Position numbers and translations under genes: made by a program
Assembly (NCBI GenBank): GCA_900552185.1
Contig: URYT01000005.1
Location: 1 to 22,644, forward strand
Source: an uncultured Collinsella sp.
GTDB lineage: Bacteria; Actinomycetota; Coriobacteriia; Coriobacteriales; Coriobacteriaceae
DNA length: 22,644 bases
Direction: 5' to 3'
Shown here: in pieces, positions 14,182 to 21,659 of the stretch
Numbering within the stretch: the stretch's first letter is position 1
How the letters are laid out: every line of letters starts with the position of its first letter
Notes under the pieces: generated by a model
The model's input: the letters and a program-made list of their open reading frames with translations, nothing else
Databases searched by the model: none
Told to the model about the DNA's origin: nothing

Positions 14182-15048
14182 TTAATTGACAATATGCGAG
14201 CTCATATAGTCGATAAAGCGCCTCGTGGCGATGGGCATGGTGTCCCAGCTGCGCCAAGCGGCCACCACGTCGCGCGAGGGAGCGTGCACGATGGGACGCA
14301 CGCGAATATCGGCCCGCATGCCCTCGACGGTACGGCGATACAGCATACTCACACCTAGGCCCTCCTCCACCATCGCCATGATGGTGTAGTCGTCGGTCAC
14401 CTCGCTCGTCACGCGCGGCGACAGCCCATGCGCCGCGAATGCATCGAGCACCAGGCTCTGTTCGCCCTCATCCAGCAGCACAAACGGCTCGGTCGCCAGA
14501 TCGGCGAGCGTCACCTTTTCCTTTGCCGCCAGCGGATGCGCAGCCGGCAACAGTGCCACCAACTCATCGTGATAGACCACGCGTTTCTCGAGCCCGGCCG
14601 TAAATCCACGCGCCGTAAAGCAAAAATCAACCACGCCATCGTGCACCCACTGGGCGTTGCGCGTGTAATCGCCCTGCTTGAGGGTAAAACGTACGCCCGG
14701 GTGCAGAGCCCCAAAGTCGCGGATCACGCGCGGCAACACGGTACGACTCACGTTGGTAAACGTCGCAATGCGAATATCGGTCGACGAAAGCCCCAGCAGC
14801 TCCTGGCGCTTGCCCTCGAGCTCGGCCTCGGCGGTCACGATTTGGCGCAGATACGGCAGATATTGTTTACCGTCGCGCGTAAGCGAAACGCCCTGCTTTC
14901 CGCGCTCGATAAGCGTGGTACCCAGCTCGCGCTCGAGCGCCTTAACGGCCTGACTCACCGCACTTTGCGTATAGCCCAGCTCGTCCGCCGCGCCCTTAAG
15001 ACTGCCGCGATCGACCACCATACAAACAATCTGATACCGCGATGCCAT
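14182..15048 (-). CDS. LysR-family transcriptional regulator
   Basis: A 288-residue LTTR with an N-terminal winged helix-turn-helix (residues about 1-60: LKGAADELGYTQSAVSQAVKALERELGTTLIER), a linker helix and a type-2 periplasmic-binding-like effector domain (about 88-288; IRIATFTNVSRTVLPRVI). GGAGG precedes the ATG. It is divergent from the EamA-type transporter gene, the classic arrangement in which the LysR protein controls its neighbour and itself. The inducer is unknown. Confidence 0.92.
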   Translation of the reverse strand: MASRYQIVCMVVDRGSLKGAADELGYTQSAVSQAVKALERELGTTLIERGKQGVSLTRDGKQYLPYLRQIVTAEAELEGKRQELLGLSSTDIRIATFTNVSRTVLPRVIRDFGALHPGVRFTLKQGDYTRNAQWVHDGVVDFCFTARGFTAGLEKRVVYHDELVALLPAAHPLAAKEKVTLADLATEPFVLLDEGEQSLVLDAFAAHGLSPRVTSEVTDDYTIMAMVEEGLGVSMLYRRTVEGMRADIRVRPIVHAPSRDVVAAWRSWDTMPIATRRFIDYMSSHIVN

Positions 15049-15096
15049 CGTGCCTCCACAACAATGCAGCCGTAAAACGTTTTGCCAGTGCTTTTC

Positions 15097-15109
15097 CTAA
15101 TGACATTAG
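15097..15109. promoter_or_regulatory. Palindromic site in the LysR/transporter intergenic region
   Basis: CTAATGACATTAG is a perfect palindrome of 6+1+6 bp. It lies 49 bp before the LysR start and about 98 bp before the transporter start, in the most A/T-rich part of this gap. Position and symmetry fit a recognition site of the divergent LysR regulator, although the classic T-N11-A spacing is not exact. Confidence 0.45.
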
Positions 15110-15206
15110 CATTTCTTAATCATACTGAAGATACATTCTCTTTACTACATCCACATCTGGGAGCAGAATCCTTTTTACGAAACCGTTCTGTAACAAAAGG
15201 AGTCCC

Positions 15207-16115
15207 ATGGATCGCAAAAAAGCAATCGCGCTCTCATTTTCCGTTCCCGTCGCATGGGGCTTTTCGTATCCCCTCATGAAGATCGGCATGGACAGCATGA
15301 ACGCCACGAGCATCGTCGCGCTACGCTGCATCATCGCCTTTGTGGCCTGCCTGCTGCTCTTCCACAAGCACGCGTTGCGCATCAACCGCGACCTTATGGT
15401 CCGTGCCGCCATCATCGGCGCCATTATGGCAACCGAGCTCACCTGCATGTGCCTGGGCTCCAGCCTCACCTCCGCCTCCACCGCCGGCTTTTTGCAGAGC
15501 CTGACGGTCGTGATCGTGCCGTTTGCCAACGCCGCCCTGCTGCGTCGCGCCCCCGAGCGCAAAGTGCTCATCGGCACAGCCATCGTCACCTGCGGCATGT
15601 TGCTGCTCTCGGGCGCCGACTTTACCAGTTTGAACCCGGGCGCGCTCATCATGCTGCTCTCCGCCTTTGTCTACGCCGGTCATATCATTGTGGCGAAGCG
15701 CTTTGTCGAAGATGTCGACCCGCTGGCTCTGGGTGTTTGGCAGCTGGGCTTCGGAGGCTTGTTCTCGGGCATCGCCGCATTCACCTTTGGCGGCTTCACG
15801 CTCCCCGGCACGCCGGGCGAGGTCGTGGTCGTCGTCGCACTCGCACTCATCTGCTCTGCCTACGGCTTTATCACCCAGACGCTCGTGCAGCCCCACGTGC
15901 CCGCCGAGACCACCGGCTTCGCCTTCTCGCTCGAGCCGGTCTGCTCTGCCGTCTTCTCGTTCTTCCTGGTCGGCGAGGTCTTGAGCCCCATCGCCTTCTT
16001 TGGCGCCGCCCTCATCCTCACCGGCGTCATGGTGGCAACCGTCGAGCTCCCGCGACTTCATGCGCATGCTCACGACCATGCCCGTATGGCAGGAGCGCCC
16101 GAGCGCGTCTCGTAG
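15207..16115 (+). CDS. EamA/DMT-superfamily transporter
   Basis: A 302-residue protein with about ten membrane helices in two EamA repeats. The first starts at AIALSFSVPVAWGFSYPLMKI (6-26) with the typical W-F/P pattern; the second runs from about residue 145 (PGALIMLLSAFVYAGHIIVAK) to about 285, with the AFSLEPVCSAVFSFFLVGE signature typical of the last helices. DMT proteins export amino acids, nucleosides or drugs. The tail is His-rich (HAHAHDHAR), which is a small oddity. AAAAGGAG precedes ATG 15207. It is divergent from, and probably controlled by, the LysR gene. Confidence 0.9.
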   Translation: MDRKKAIALSFSVPVAWGFSYPLMKIGMDSMNATSIVALRCIIAFVACLLLFHKHALRINRDLMVRAAIIGAIMATELTCMCLGSSLTSASTAGFLQSLTVVIVPFANAALLRRAPERKVLIGTAIVTCGMLLLSGADFTSLNPGALIMLLSAFVYAGHIIVAKRFVEDVDPLALGVWQLGFGGLFSGIAAFTFGGFTLPGTPGEVVVVVALALICSAYGFITQTLVQPHVPAETTGFAFSLEPVCSAVFSFFLVGEVLSPIAFFGAALILTGVMVATVELPRLHAHAHDHARMAGAPERVS

Positions 16116-16203
16116 TCCCCACTCCTTATGCAGCCGCGGCATAAAGGCAACCGGTGCGCCTTTACAATAGATGCCAACAGAGCATCTGCCATAAAGGAGC
16201 CCC

Positions 16204-16929
16204 ATGGACACCGCAACTCGCGACCACAACATAGCAACTTGGTTGGGCGATGCGCCGCAGCCGGTACGTGACACTACGAACCAGCTGCTCGAGCGTATCG
16301 CCCTTCTGCGTGCCGAGCAGACCATCTACCCGGCACAAGACGACATCCTCAATGCCCTCGCCTACACGCCGGCCGACCAGGTCAAAGTTGTCATTTTGGG
16401 TCAAGATCCCTATCACGGACCCAACCAGGCCATGGGGCTGTCGTTCTCGGTCCCCACGACGCAAACCAAGTTGCCGCCGAGCCTGCGCAACATCTACAAG
16501 GAACTCAATGCCGATCTGGACTGCCCTATTCCCGCCACAGGAGATTTAACGCCATGGGCACAACAGGGCGTCCTGCTTCTCAACACTACGCTCACCGTGC
16601 GCGAGCATGCCGCGAACTCGCACGCCAAGCTGGGCTGGAGCACGCTCACCGACTACGTTATCGAACGCTGCTGCCAGCTGCCCCAACCGGTTGTCTTTTT
16701 GGCATGGGGCCGCTTTGCCCAGCAGATGGTCGAGGGCAAGCTCGTCGCAACTGGCGCGGGCAAGGCAACCGACAAGTTCTGTCTGGCCTCCACGCACCCC
16801 TCGCCGCTTTCGGCCAATCGTGCCACGGCAGAACTCCCCGCCTTTATGGGGTCGCGTCCCTTCTCGGCAGCCAATCGGCTACTCGAACAGTACGGCTCGA
16901 CCCCCGTCAACTGGACTTGCCTCGGCTAA
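16204..16929 (+). CDS. ung: Uracil-DNA glycosylase (family 1)
   Basis: A 241-residue family 1 UDG that removes uracil from DNA to start base excision repair. The water-activating motif GQDPYHG is at 66-72 (catalytic Asp68) and the DNA-minor-groove loop HPSPLS at 198-203; the uracil-pocket LLLNTTLTVR lies at 124-133. Length fits the family (about 220-240). AAAGGAG before ATG 16204 supports the start. A bidirectional hairpin terminator separates it from the convergent SDR gene. Confidence 0.95.
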   Translation: MDTATRDHNIATWLGDAPQPVRDTTNQLLERIALLRAEQTIYPAQDDILNALAYTPADQVKVVILGQDPYHGPNQAMGLSFSVPTTQTKLPPSLRNIYKELNADLDCPIPATGDLTPWAQQGVLLLNTTLTVREHAANSHAKLGWSTLTDYVIERCCQLPQPVVFLAWGRFAQQMVEGKLVATGAGKATDKFCLASTHPSPLSANRATAELPAFMGSRPFSAANRLLEQYGSTPVNWTCLG

Positions 16930-16944
16930 AAATCGATACATCAA

Positions 16945-16978
16945 AAACGCGCCCGACGGCTTTCCGTCGGGCGCGTTT
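16945..16978. terminator. Bidirectional terminator hairpin between ung and the SDR gene
   Basis: AAACGCGCCCGACGG (16945-16959) and CCGTCGGGCGCGTTT (16964-16978) form a perfect 15-bp stem with a 4-nt loop CTTT. A's on the left and T's on the right allow use in both directions. The right arm ends 1 bp before the stop of the SDR gene. Confidence 0.85.
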
Positions 16979-16979
16979 C

Positions 16980-17660
16980 CTATTCGGGCCAAATAAATTG
17001 TGTGCGACCGGCCTCGCCGCCATCGATCAACAGACTCTGTCCGGTCATAAACCGGTTGGTCACGCCCACAAAGTAGATCCACTCGGCGATCTCTTGGGCG
17101 GTGGCCCAGCGTTTAAGCGGCGTGAGCTCCATAATCTGGTTCCACAGACACTTGTCTTCCATCACGCAACGGTTGAGCGGCGTGATAACGCCGCCCGGGT
17201 CCACACTGTTGGCGATGGCCTGCGGTGCCAGGCGGTTTGCAAGGTTCTTGGTGTAGGCGATAACGCCGCCCTTGCTGGCGGCATAGGCGGGAAACTCCGA
17301 CCCCGTATGCCCACTCGCCGACCCCACATTGACCACGGATTTGATAGCGGGCGCCGGCTTGGCGGCAAGCCCCTCCCCCACAAAGGCGTAGCGCTCGGTC
17401 ACGTTGATGGTGCCACACAGGTTGGCGGCGATGTCGTCGGCCGAATCCTGCGTACCGGCGACGTTCACGATCACCTGAGGCTCAAGGTCGCTTGGAAACG
17501 AGTCCGGCTCGCGGACATCAACGATCAGATGGCGGTAGCGCTCGTGTTCGACCGCCGGCGACAGCAGATCAAAGCCCACGACCTCGTGGCCCTCATCCAA
17601 AAAGCGCTGCACACACGCGGCTCCGATACCGCCCGAAGCGCCCGTGATCAAAACCCGCAT
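16980..17660 (-). CDS. Short-chain dehydrogenase/reductase
   Basis: A 226-residue classical SDR oxidoreductase. It has the cofactor motif TGASGGIG (6-13), NVAG (66-69), the catalytic serine region NVGSASG (111-117) and Y126-xxx-K130 in YAASK, followed by PGGVITPL and the C-terminal GQSLLIDGG. The acidic residue after the second strand (F30-D31) points to NAD(H) preference, by family rule. AAGGAG supports ATG 17660. It starts 9 bp after the stop of the VUT transporter, so both are probably one operon. Substrate is unknown. Confidence 0.9.
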   Translation of the reverse strand: MRVLITGASGGIGAACVQRFLDEGHEVVGFDLLSPAVEHERYRHLIVDVREPDSFPSDLEPQVIVNVAGTQDSADDIAANLCGTINVTERYAFVGEGLAAKPAPAIKSVVNVGSASGHTGSEFPAYAASKGGVIAYTKNLANRLAPQAIANSVDPGGVITPLNRCVMEDKCLWNQIMELTPLKRWATAQEIAEWIYFVGVTNRFMTGQSLLIDGGEAGRTQFIWPE

Positions 17661-17669
17661 ACTTGCTCC

Positions 17670-18392
17670 TTAGGCGGTTGCGTGGCGCTCGAGGTACTCG
17701 GAGCCCACATTCTCACGCTCCCAGCCGCGCACGACCTTGTAGCCCACGGGGCTCAGGAAGACCTCGCACAGCAGCTCGGCGACAGCGCCGGTCAGCGAGC
17801 ACATGAGGACCTGCACCCAGGTCCAACCAAAGAACGTGTGGCTCACCACGATGGCAAAGACCAGGTTGTCGATAAACTGGCCAACACCCGTGGACACATA
17901 GGAGCGGAAGGCGAAGCTCGCAAAGTTATTCTTTTTGAGCATACGGCCGAGCGACTGGTTGAGCGTGGAGTTAACCACGGCAGAAACGAGCATGGCAAGC
18001 GAAGAGCCCAGCACCACGTACCAGGTGCCGCCGATGGTGGCGTTAAGGGCGGTGTTGACCTCGATCATGCCCGTGTCGTAGTAGGCGCCCCACATGCCGG
18101 GCGTGAGCGAACATGCCCAAAAGCAGAGACTTACGGCCAGGTTGACCAGCAGCGCAAGGATAGAGATTTTGATGGATGCCTTGGCGCCAAAGCGCTTGCA
18201 GATCATATCCTGACACAAAAACGAGACCCAGCTCACCACAAAGCCGCAGTCGAGCGCCAGATACGGCAGGCTGATAAGCTCTTTGTTGGCCAGCAGGTTC
18301 ATCATGATGACGCTCACGAAAAACAGCGAAACCGTTGCCGCGGGAATGCTCCGCAACAGGACCTTGTAGTCCTCCATGACCTTCTTGATCAT
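17670..18392 (-). CDS. VUT-family (queuosine precursor) membrane transporter
   Basis: A 240-residue polytopic membrane protein of the VUT/YhhQ family (DUF165, COG1738), whose characterised members import queuosine precursors such as preQ0/preQ1 for tRNA wobble modification. It has about six to seven helices. FLCQDMICKRFGAKAS (about 60-75) and SYVSTGVGQFIDNLVFAIV (about 170-190) are the conserved family stretches. The frame is open further upstream to 18536, but AAAGGAG 6 nt before ATG 18392 and the promoter in that stretch favour this start. It is followed after 9 bp by the SDR gene. A structured leader suggests RNA-level control. Confidence 0.82.
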   Translation of the reverse strand: MIKKVMEDYKVLLRSIPAATVSLFFVSVIMMNLLANKELISLPYLALDCGFVVSWVSFLCQDMICKRFGAKASIKISILALLVNLAVSLCFWACSLTPGMWGAYYDTGMIEVNTALNATIGGTWYVVLGSSLAMLVSAVVNSTLNQSLGRMLKKNNFASFAFRSYVSTGVGQFIDNLVFAIVVSHTFFGWTWVQVLMCSLTGAVAELLCEVFLSPVGYKVVRGWERENVGSEYLERHATA

Positions 18393-18398
18393 TATGTA

Positions 18399-18448
18399 CT
18401 CCTTTGGTTTTAGGTTTAACGAGCAGGATATCGGACCCGAACTGCTCG
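18399..18448 (-). promoter_or_regulatory. Structured leader of the VUT transporter, possible preQ1-type riboswitch
   Basis: On the transcribed strand CGAGCAG (18448-18442) and CTGCTCG (18426-18420) pair over 7 bp around a 15-nt loop. An A-rich tail follows and includes the ribosome binding site AAAGGAG (18405-18399). The loop GGGT can pair with ACCT of the tail, giving an H-type pseudoknot. The tail pattern TTAA...AAAACCAAAGG resembles the preQ1-I aptamer tail as I remember it. The loop is longer than in known preQ1-I RNAs, so this is only a candidate. Confidence 0.3.
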
Positions 18449-18477
18449 GACGCCTCGGTCTTGAGACGACGGTGGGT

Positions 18478-18506
18478 ATGATAGCCGCTCGCGCGGCATC
18501 AGGCAA
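18478..18506 (-). promoter_or_regulatory. Sigma-70-type promoter of the VUT transporter-SDR operon
   Basis: On the minus strand TTGCCT (18506-18501) and TATCAT (18483-18478) are spaced by exactly 17 bp (-35: 4 of 6, -10: 5 of 6 matches). The start point would give a leader of about 80 nt. The position, after the prfC stop, makes the transporter operon independent of prfC. Confidence 0.6.
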
Positions 18507-18548
18507 GCGAACGGCGCGGCAGCCCCGCAGGACCACCGCGCCGATGCG

Positions 18549-20162
18549 TTAAAAGGCCACGTTGCCAAACTCCGACAGGATAAGGTCGGGGTTGTGGTCA
18601 GTTGCCCAATCCACGTTCCACGGGCTCGTGAACAGCAGCAGCTTACCGCCGCGCATGTCCTCGACACGCAGCGTGTCGCGCGTGAGCGAAAGGCCCGGGA
18701 TATCGATAGTGTCGGGGTCGTTCTGGATCCAGCGGATGTCCGTATAGGGCAGCGGCTGGCGACGAACCTCAACACGGTACTCGGCCTTGAGGCGGCGCTC
18801 AAGTACCTCAAACTGCAGCACGCCGACCACGCCCACGATAACGCTCTCCATGCCGGCGCCCAGCTCGCGGAAGATCTGGATGGCACCCTCCTGGGCAAGC
18901 TCCTCCATACCCTTGACGAACTGCTTGCGCTTGAGCGTATCGACCTGCGTAATGCGAGCGAACATCTCGGGGGCAAACGTCGGGATCTGCGGATACTGCA
19001 CGTGGCGCTTGCCGGAGCACACGGTGTCGCCGATGCTAAAGATACCCGGGTCGAACAGGCCCACGATATCGCCCGCGTACGCCTCGTCCACGATAGCGCG
19101 GTCATCGGCCATCATCGACGTGCCCGTAGCAAGCTTAAGTTTGCGGTTACCCTGCACGTGGAAGGCGTCCATACCGCGCTCGAACTTGCCCGAGCAAATG
19201 CGCACAAAGGCGATGCGGTCACGGTGGTTCTTGTCCATGTTGGCCTGGATCTTAAACACAAAGCCGCTAAAGTCGTCGCGGCAGGGATCGACCGGCTCGC
19301 TGGTGAGCGTATCGGTATAGGCGCGCGGCGTCGGGGCCAGACGCAGGAACTCCTTGAGGAAGGGCTCCACGCCAAAGTTGGTGAGCGCCGAGCCAAAGAA
19401 CGCCGGGCTCAGTTTGCCGCAGGCCACAGCATCCAAGTCGAGCTCGTCGCCGGCACCATCGAGCAGCTCGATATCGTCCATCAGGTTCTTATGGTTCTCC
19501 TCGCCGATGAGCTCATCCATGGAAGGATCACCCAGCTCGGCCTCGACCTCGGCGACCTTCTTGGTGGCGTTAGCGTGGCCGTCGCCCTCAAAGGCAATGA
19601 CGCGACGGGTCTGACGATCGAACACGCCGCGGAAATTCTGGCCACAACCGATGGGCCAGTTCATGGGATATGTTTCGATCCCCAACACCTGTTCAATCTC
19701 CTCCAGAAGGTCGAAGGGATTCTGCGCGTCCCTGTCCATCTTGTTGATGAAAGTGAAAATGGGGATGCCGCGCATGGTACACACCTTGAACAGCTTTTTG
19801 GTCTGGTTCTCCACGCCCTTGGCCGCGTCGATGACCATGACCGCGCTGTCCGCCGCCATCAGCGTGCGGTAGGTATCCTCGGAAAAGTCCTGATGTCCCG
19901 GAGTGTCCAGGATGTTGACGCAATAACCGTTGTAGCGGAACTGCAGAACAGAGCTGGTCACCGAGATGCCGCGCTGCTTTTCGATCTCCATCCAATCCGA
20001 CACAGCGGCGCGCGCGCCCTTTTTGCCTTTCACGATGCCCGCCTGCTGGATGGCGCCGCCGTACAAAAGCAGCTTTTCCGTCAGCGTCGTCTTGCCCGCG
20101 TCCGGGTGCGAAATGATCGCGAACGTGCGGCGCTTATCGATCTGTTCGATAAAGTTTTCCAC
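18549..20162 (-). CDS. prfC: Peptide chain release factor 3 (RF3), apparently mosaic
   Basis: A 537-residue translational GTPase; E. coli RF3 has 529. RF3 recycles RF1/RF2 from the ribosome after termination. It has G1 SHPDAGKTT (18-26), RGISVTSS (64-71), G3 DTPGH (86-90), G4 NKMD (140-143), and domains II/III with VGVVGVLQFEVLERRLKAEY. The frame extends to 20246, but GGAGGA (20168-20173) directly before GTG 20162 fixes the start. Codon use changes within the gene. Codons 1 to about 160 use GGA, GGG, AGG, ACA, ACT and GCG; from about codon 165-180 on they are GCC/CGT/CGC/GTC/CTC like the rest of the window. The reading frame and the protein motifs are intact across the change. It may be a natural recombinant gene or an assembly chimera. 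Confidence 0.92.
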   Translation of the reverse strand: MENFIEQIDKRRTFAIISHPDAGKTTLTEKLLLYGGAIQQAGIVKGKKGARAAVSDWMEIEKQRGISVTSSVLQFRYNGYCVNILDTPGHQDFSEDTYRTLMAADSAVMVIDAAKGVENQTKKLFKVCTMRGIPIFTFINKMDRDAQNPFDLLEEIEQVLGIETYPMNWPIGCGQNFRGVFDRQTRRVIAFEGDGHANATKKVAEVEAELGDPSMDELIGEENHKNLMDDIELLDGAGDELDLDAVACGKLSPAFFGSALTNFGVEPFLKEFLRLAPTPRAYTDTLTSEPVDPCRDDFSGFVFKIQANMDKNHRDRIAFVRICSGKFERGMDAFHVQGNRKLKLATGTSMMADDRAIVDEAYAGDIVGLFDPGIFSIGDTVCSGKRHVQYPQIPTFAPEMFARITQVDTLKRKQFVKGMEELAQEGAIQIFRELGAGMESVIVGVVGVLQFEVLERRLKAEYRVEVRRQPLPYTDIRWIQNDPDTIDIPGLSLTRDTLRVEDMRGGKLLLFTSPWNVDWATDHNPDLILSEFGNVAF

Positions 20163-20195
20163 AAAAATCCTCCAAACCCGATATCCATGTTGAAA

Positions 20196-20233
20196 ATACA
20201 ATTTATTGTATGATATTCCGCGCAAAAAAACAA
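20196..20233 (-). promoter_or_regulatory. Candidate prfC promoter with overlapping 16-bp palindrome
   Basis: On the minus strand TTGTTT (20233-20228) and TACAAT (20210-20205) are 17 bp apart. The -10 is part of a perfect palindrome, ATACAATTTATTGTAT on the + strand (20196-20211). A repressor bound there would block the promoter. The A/T-rich style differs from promoters in the left part of the window. Confidence 0.5.
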
Positions 20234-20244
20234 GGCGGACGACC

Positions 20245-20265
20245 AAAAAAGCCGCATTTTTGCGG
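20245..20265 (-). terminator. Rho-independent terminator of the nucleoid-associated protein gene
   Basis: Read on the minus strand, CCGCA (20265-20261), loop AAAA, TGCGG (20256-20252) and then CTTTTTT. It begins 18 bp after the stop of the gene at 20283. Confidence 0.75.
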
Positions 20266-20282
20266 TGCTCGTGCCAAAGAGG

Positions 20283-21299
20283 TCACACGATGATGTTTTT
20301 GATGAGCAGCGACATGGAGCCGTCCGGGTTGCGGATGAACTCCAGGGCGCTCTCGTCCCGGTACACATTCACCGGTACCTTGATCTCAACGCCGCCCGCG
20401 CTGCGCAGGCTCTGCTTTTCCATACGGCGCACCGCCGGGGCCGAAAGGGGCAGCGGCTCGTCCAGCGTGATATCATGCTCGGCCAGAGCCTTGGTGAAAG
20501 CCTCCCGCGCGTGGGGCATATCGCCGTACAGCTTGTCGCAGATCGCCTGCACGGGAACGGGGTCCGGCTTGCCCGCCCTGGATTTTTCCTCCGCGCGGGC
20601 CGCATAAAATTCCTCGCACACAGCCATGGCGAGCTCCGGCTCATCCACGCCGGTGTTCCCGTAGAACTGCTGGTTTACCTCACCCGCAACCGCCTGGATG
20701 GCCGAAAGCTTCTCCCGCGGGGACAGCCCTGCCCGACAGCCCAGGATTCGGCTGCCCAGGTACGTTTGTTTGCGGCCGTCTATCTCGTACTTTTTTTCCA
20801 GCAGGCGCACGGCGTTGGTGCGCAGGTCCACAAAAAACGCCTCGTCCGCCTTACCGGACGTGCCCGGCAGCACCGTGCCCTGGCGCACTACCTCATTGAC
20901 GGCGGGCCCGCCGTCCATACGGCAGTAATGCAGCCACCCGGGCTTGTAATTCAGCTTCAGCGCGGCCAGATATTCCGCACCGTCGATCTCCAGCAGAAGA
21001 AACGCCGCGTCTCCCGCGGGGATGGCCGGATTTTCCTGCATCACACGGAACCAGTCTCCGGCAATGACAGCCGTCTTTTTTTCAAAATCATCCTCGATGT
21101 TCCATAAGAGCGGCAGGAAGGCCGAATCGTCCGCCAGCGTGCAGGCCTTGGCCTCGTCGCTGGCAAAGCACTTGGCTGCGTGGCCGGCCAGATATTGCAG
21201 CGCGTCCTCGGAGGGCGGCAGGATGGCCTCGGATAAAATGGGCGCGTCCACGGCCGGGTCCAGCACGTGGAGGATGGCCTTGATGAGTTCGATGTTCAT
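20283..21299 (-). CDS. 37-kDa nucleoid-associated protein (NdpA/YejK-like family)
   Basis: A 338-residue protein that I match to the NdpA-type nucleoid-associated family (PF04245). Its N-terminus NIELIKAILHVLD is the family's usual opening, followed by a mid-region FLLLEIDGAEYLAALKLNYK (about 101-120) and a C-terminal VNVYRDESALEFIRNPDGSMSLLIKNI. Members bind DNA or associate with the nucleoid; the precise role is poorly known, and in Clostridia they sit in varied contexts. GGAAAGGAAC precedes the ATG. A good promoter and a terminator bracket it, so it is monocistronic. Codon use (GCG/GGC, frequent AAA, TCC) differs from genes left of 19.6 kb. Family call is moderately strong. Confidence 0.72.
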   Translation of the reverse strand: MNIELIKAILHVLDPAVDAPILSEAILPPSEDALQYLAGHAAKCFASDEAKACTLADDSAFLPLLWNIEDDFEKKTAVIAGDWFRVMQENPAIPAGDAAFLLLEIDGAEYLAALKLNYKPGWLHYCRMDGGPAVNEVVRQGTVLPGTSGKADEAFFVDLRTNAVRLLEKKYEIDGRKQTYLGSRILGCRAGLSPREKLSAIQAVAGEVNQQFYGNTGVDEPELAMAVCEEFYAARAEEKSRAGKPDPVPVQAICDKLYGDMPHAREAFTKALAEHDITLDEPLPLSAPAVRRMEKQSLRSAGGVEIKVPVNVYRDESALEFIRNPDGSMSLLIKNIIV

Positions 21300-21331
21300 A
21301 GCTCTGTTCCTTTCCTTTTGGCAACCTTTTT

Positions 21332-21360
21332 ATTATACTAAAAAATGCCGCGTATGAAAA
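21332..21360 (-). promoter_or_regulatory. Promoter of the nucleoid-associated protein gene
   Basis: On the minus strand TTTTCA (21360-21355) and a consensus TATAAT (21337-21332) are 17 bp apart, 33 bp before the ATG at 21299. The perfect -10 makes this the best-matching promoter in the window. Confidence 0.7.
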
Positions 21361-21490
21361 GGTGCCTTCGTGCAGGAAAACATCTCTCAAGGTATCCGCC
21401 ATGGGCTTTGGATAAGCCGTCCGGCCGCGAAGCGACGGCGGCAAATCTTCGCCGCCAGGGACATGCCCCGGCAATTTTGGATGCCCGGTG

Positions 21491-21534
21491 CGCGAAAAAA
21501 CCCCGGCAATCCAAAGAGGATCGCCGGGGTTTTA
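21491..21534 (-). terminator. Intrinsic terminator after the BTAD gene (works on both strands)
   Basis: On the minus strand the arms AACCCCGGCGATCC and GGATTGCCGGGGTT pair around TCTTT with one G-T wobble, followed by TTTT. On the + strand the same hairpin ends in GGGGTTTT. It is about 125 bp after the BTAD stop codon. Confidence 0.8.
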
Positions 21535-21659
21535 AATACACCTGGCGCCAAGCCGTCGGGGGCAAAGCCGATACCTTCCTGCACCAGAGGTACATACAGT
21601 GACATTTGGGTCAAGCCACAGGCGGACGCGTCACGCGGGACCTGTTCTTGAACCGACGT

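Larger units (their letters stand above)
21300..21659. other. 360-bp intergenic region: promoter, terminator, no convincing gene
   Basis: The right part holds the terminator of the BTAD gene and the left end the promoter of the nucleoid-associated protein gene. Between them (about 21361-21490) short open frames exist on both strands, but none has a ribosome binding site or family-like composition, and they overlap the terminator. GGCGGC (21440-21445) and GCCGCC (21452-21457 approximately) form a small G/C hairpin. Confidence 0.5.

Noticed and set aside
15254..16325. Long open frames overlapping the EamA transporter on both strands
   Set aside because: One is rich in R/H and the other in G/E/D/A, typical of shadow frames; the transporter frame has the membrane pattern and ribosome binding site.
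16554..18413. 619-codon open frame on the + strand across ung, the SDR and the VUT genes
   Set aside because: It runs through three well-supported genes and their terminator; its translation has no family features.
18594..20213. 539-codon open frame antisense to prfC
   Set aside because: Composition is that of an antisense shadow; prfC motifs and ribosome binding site are on the other strand.
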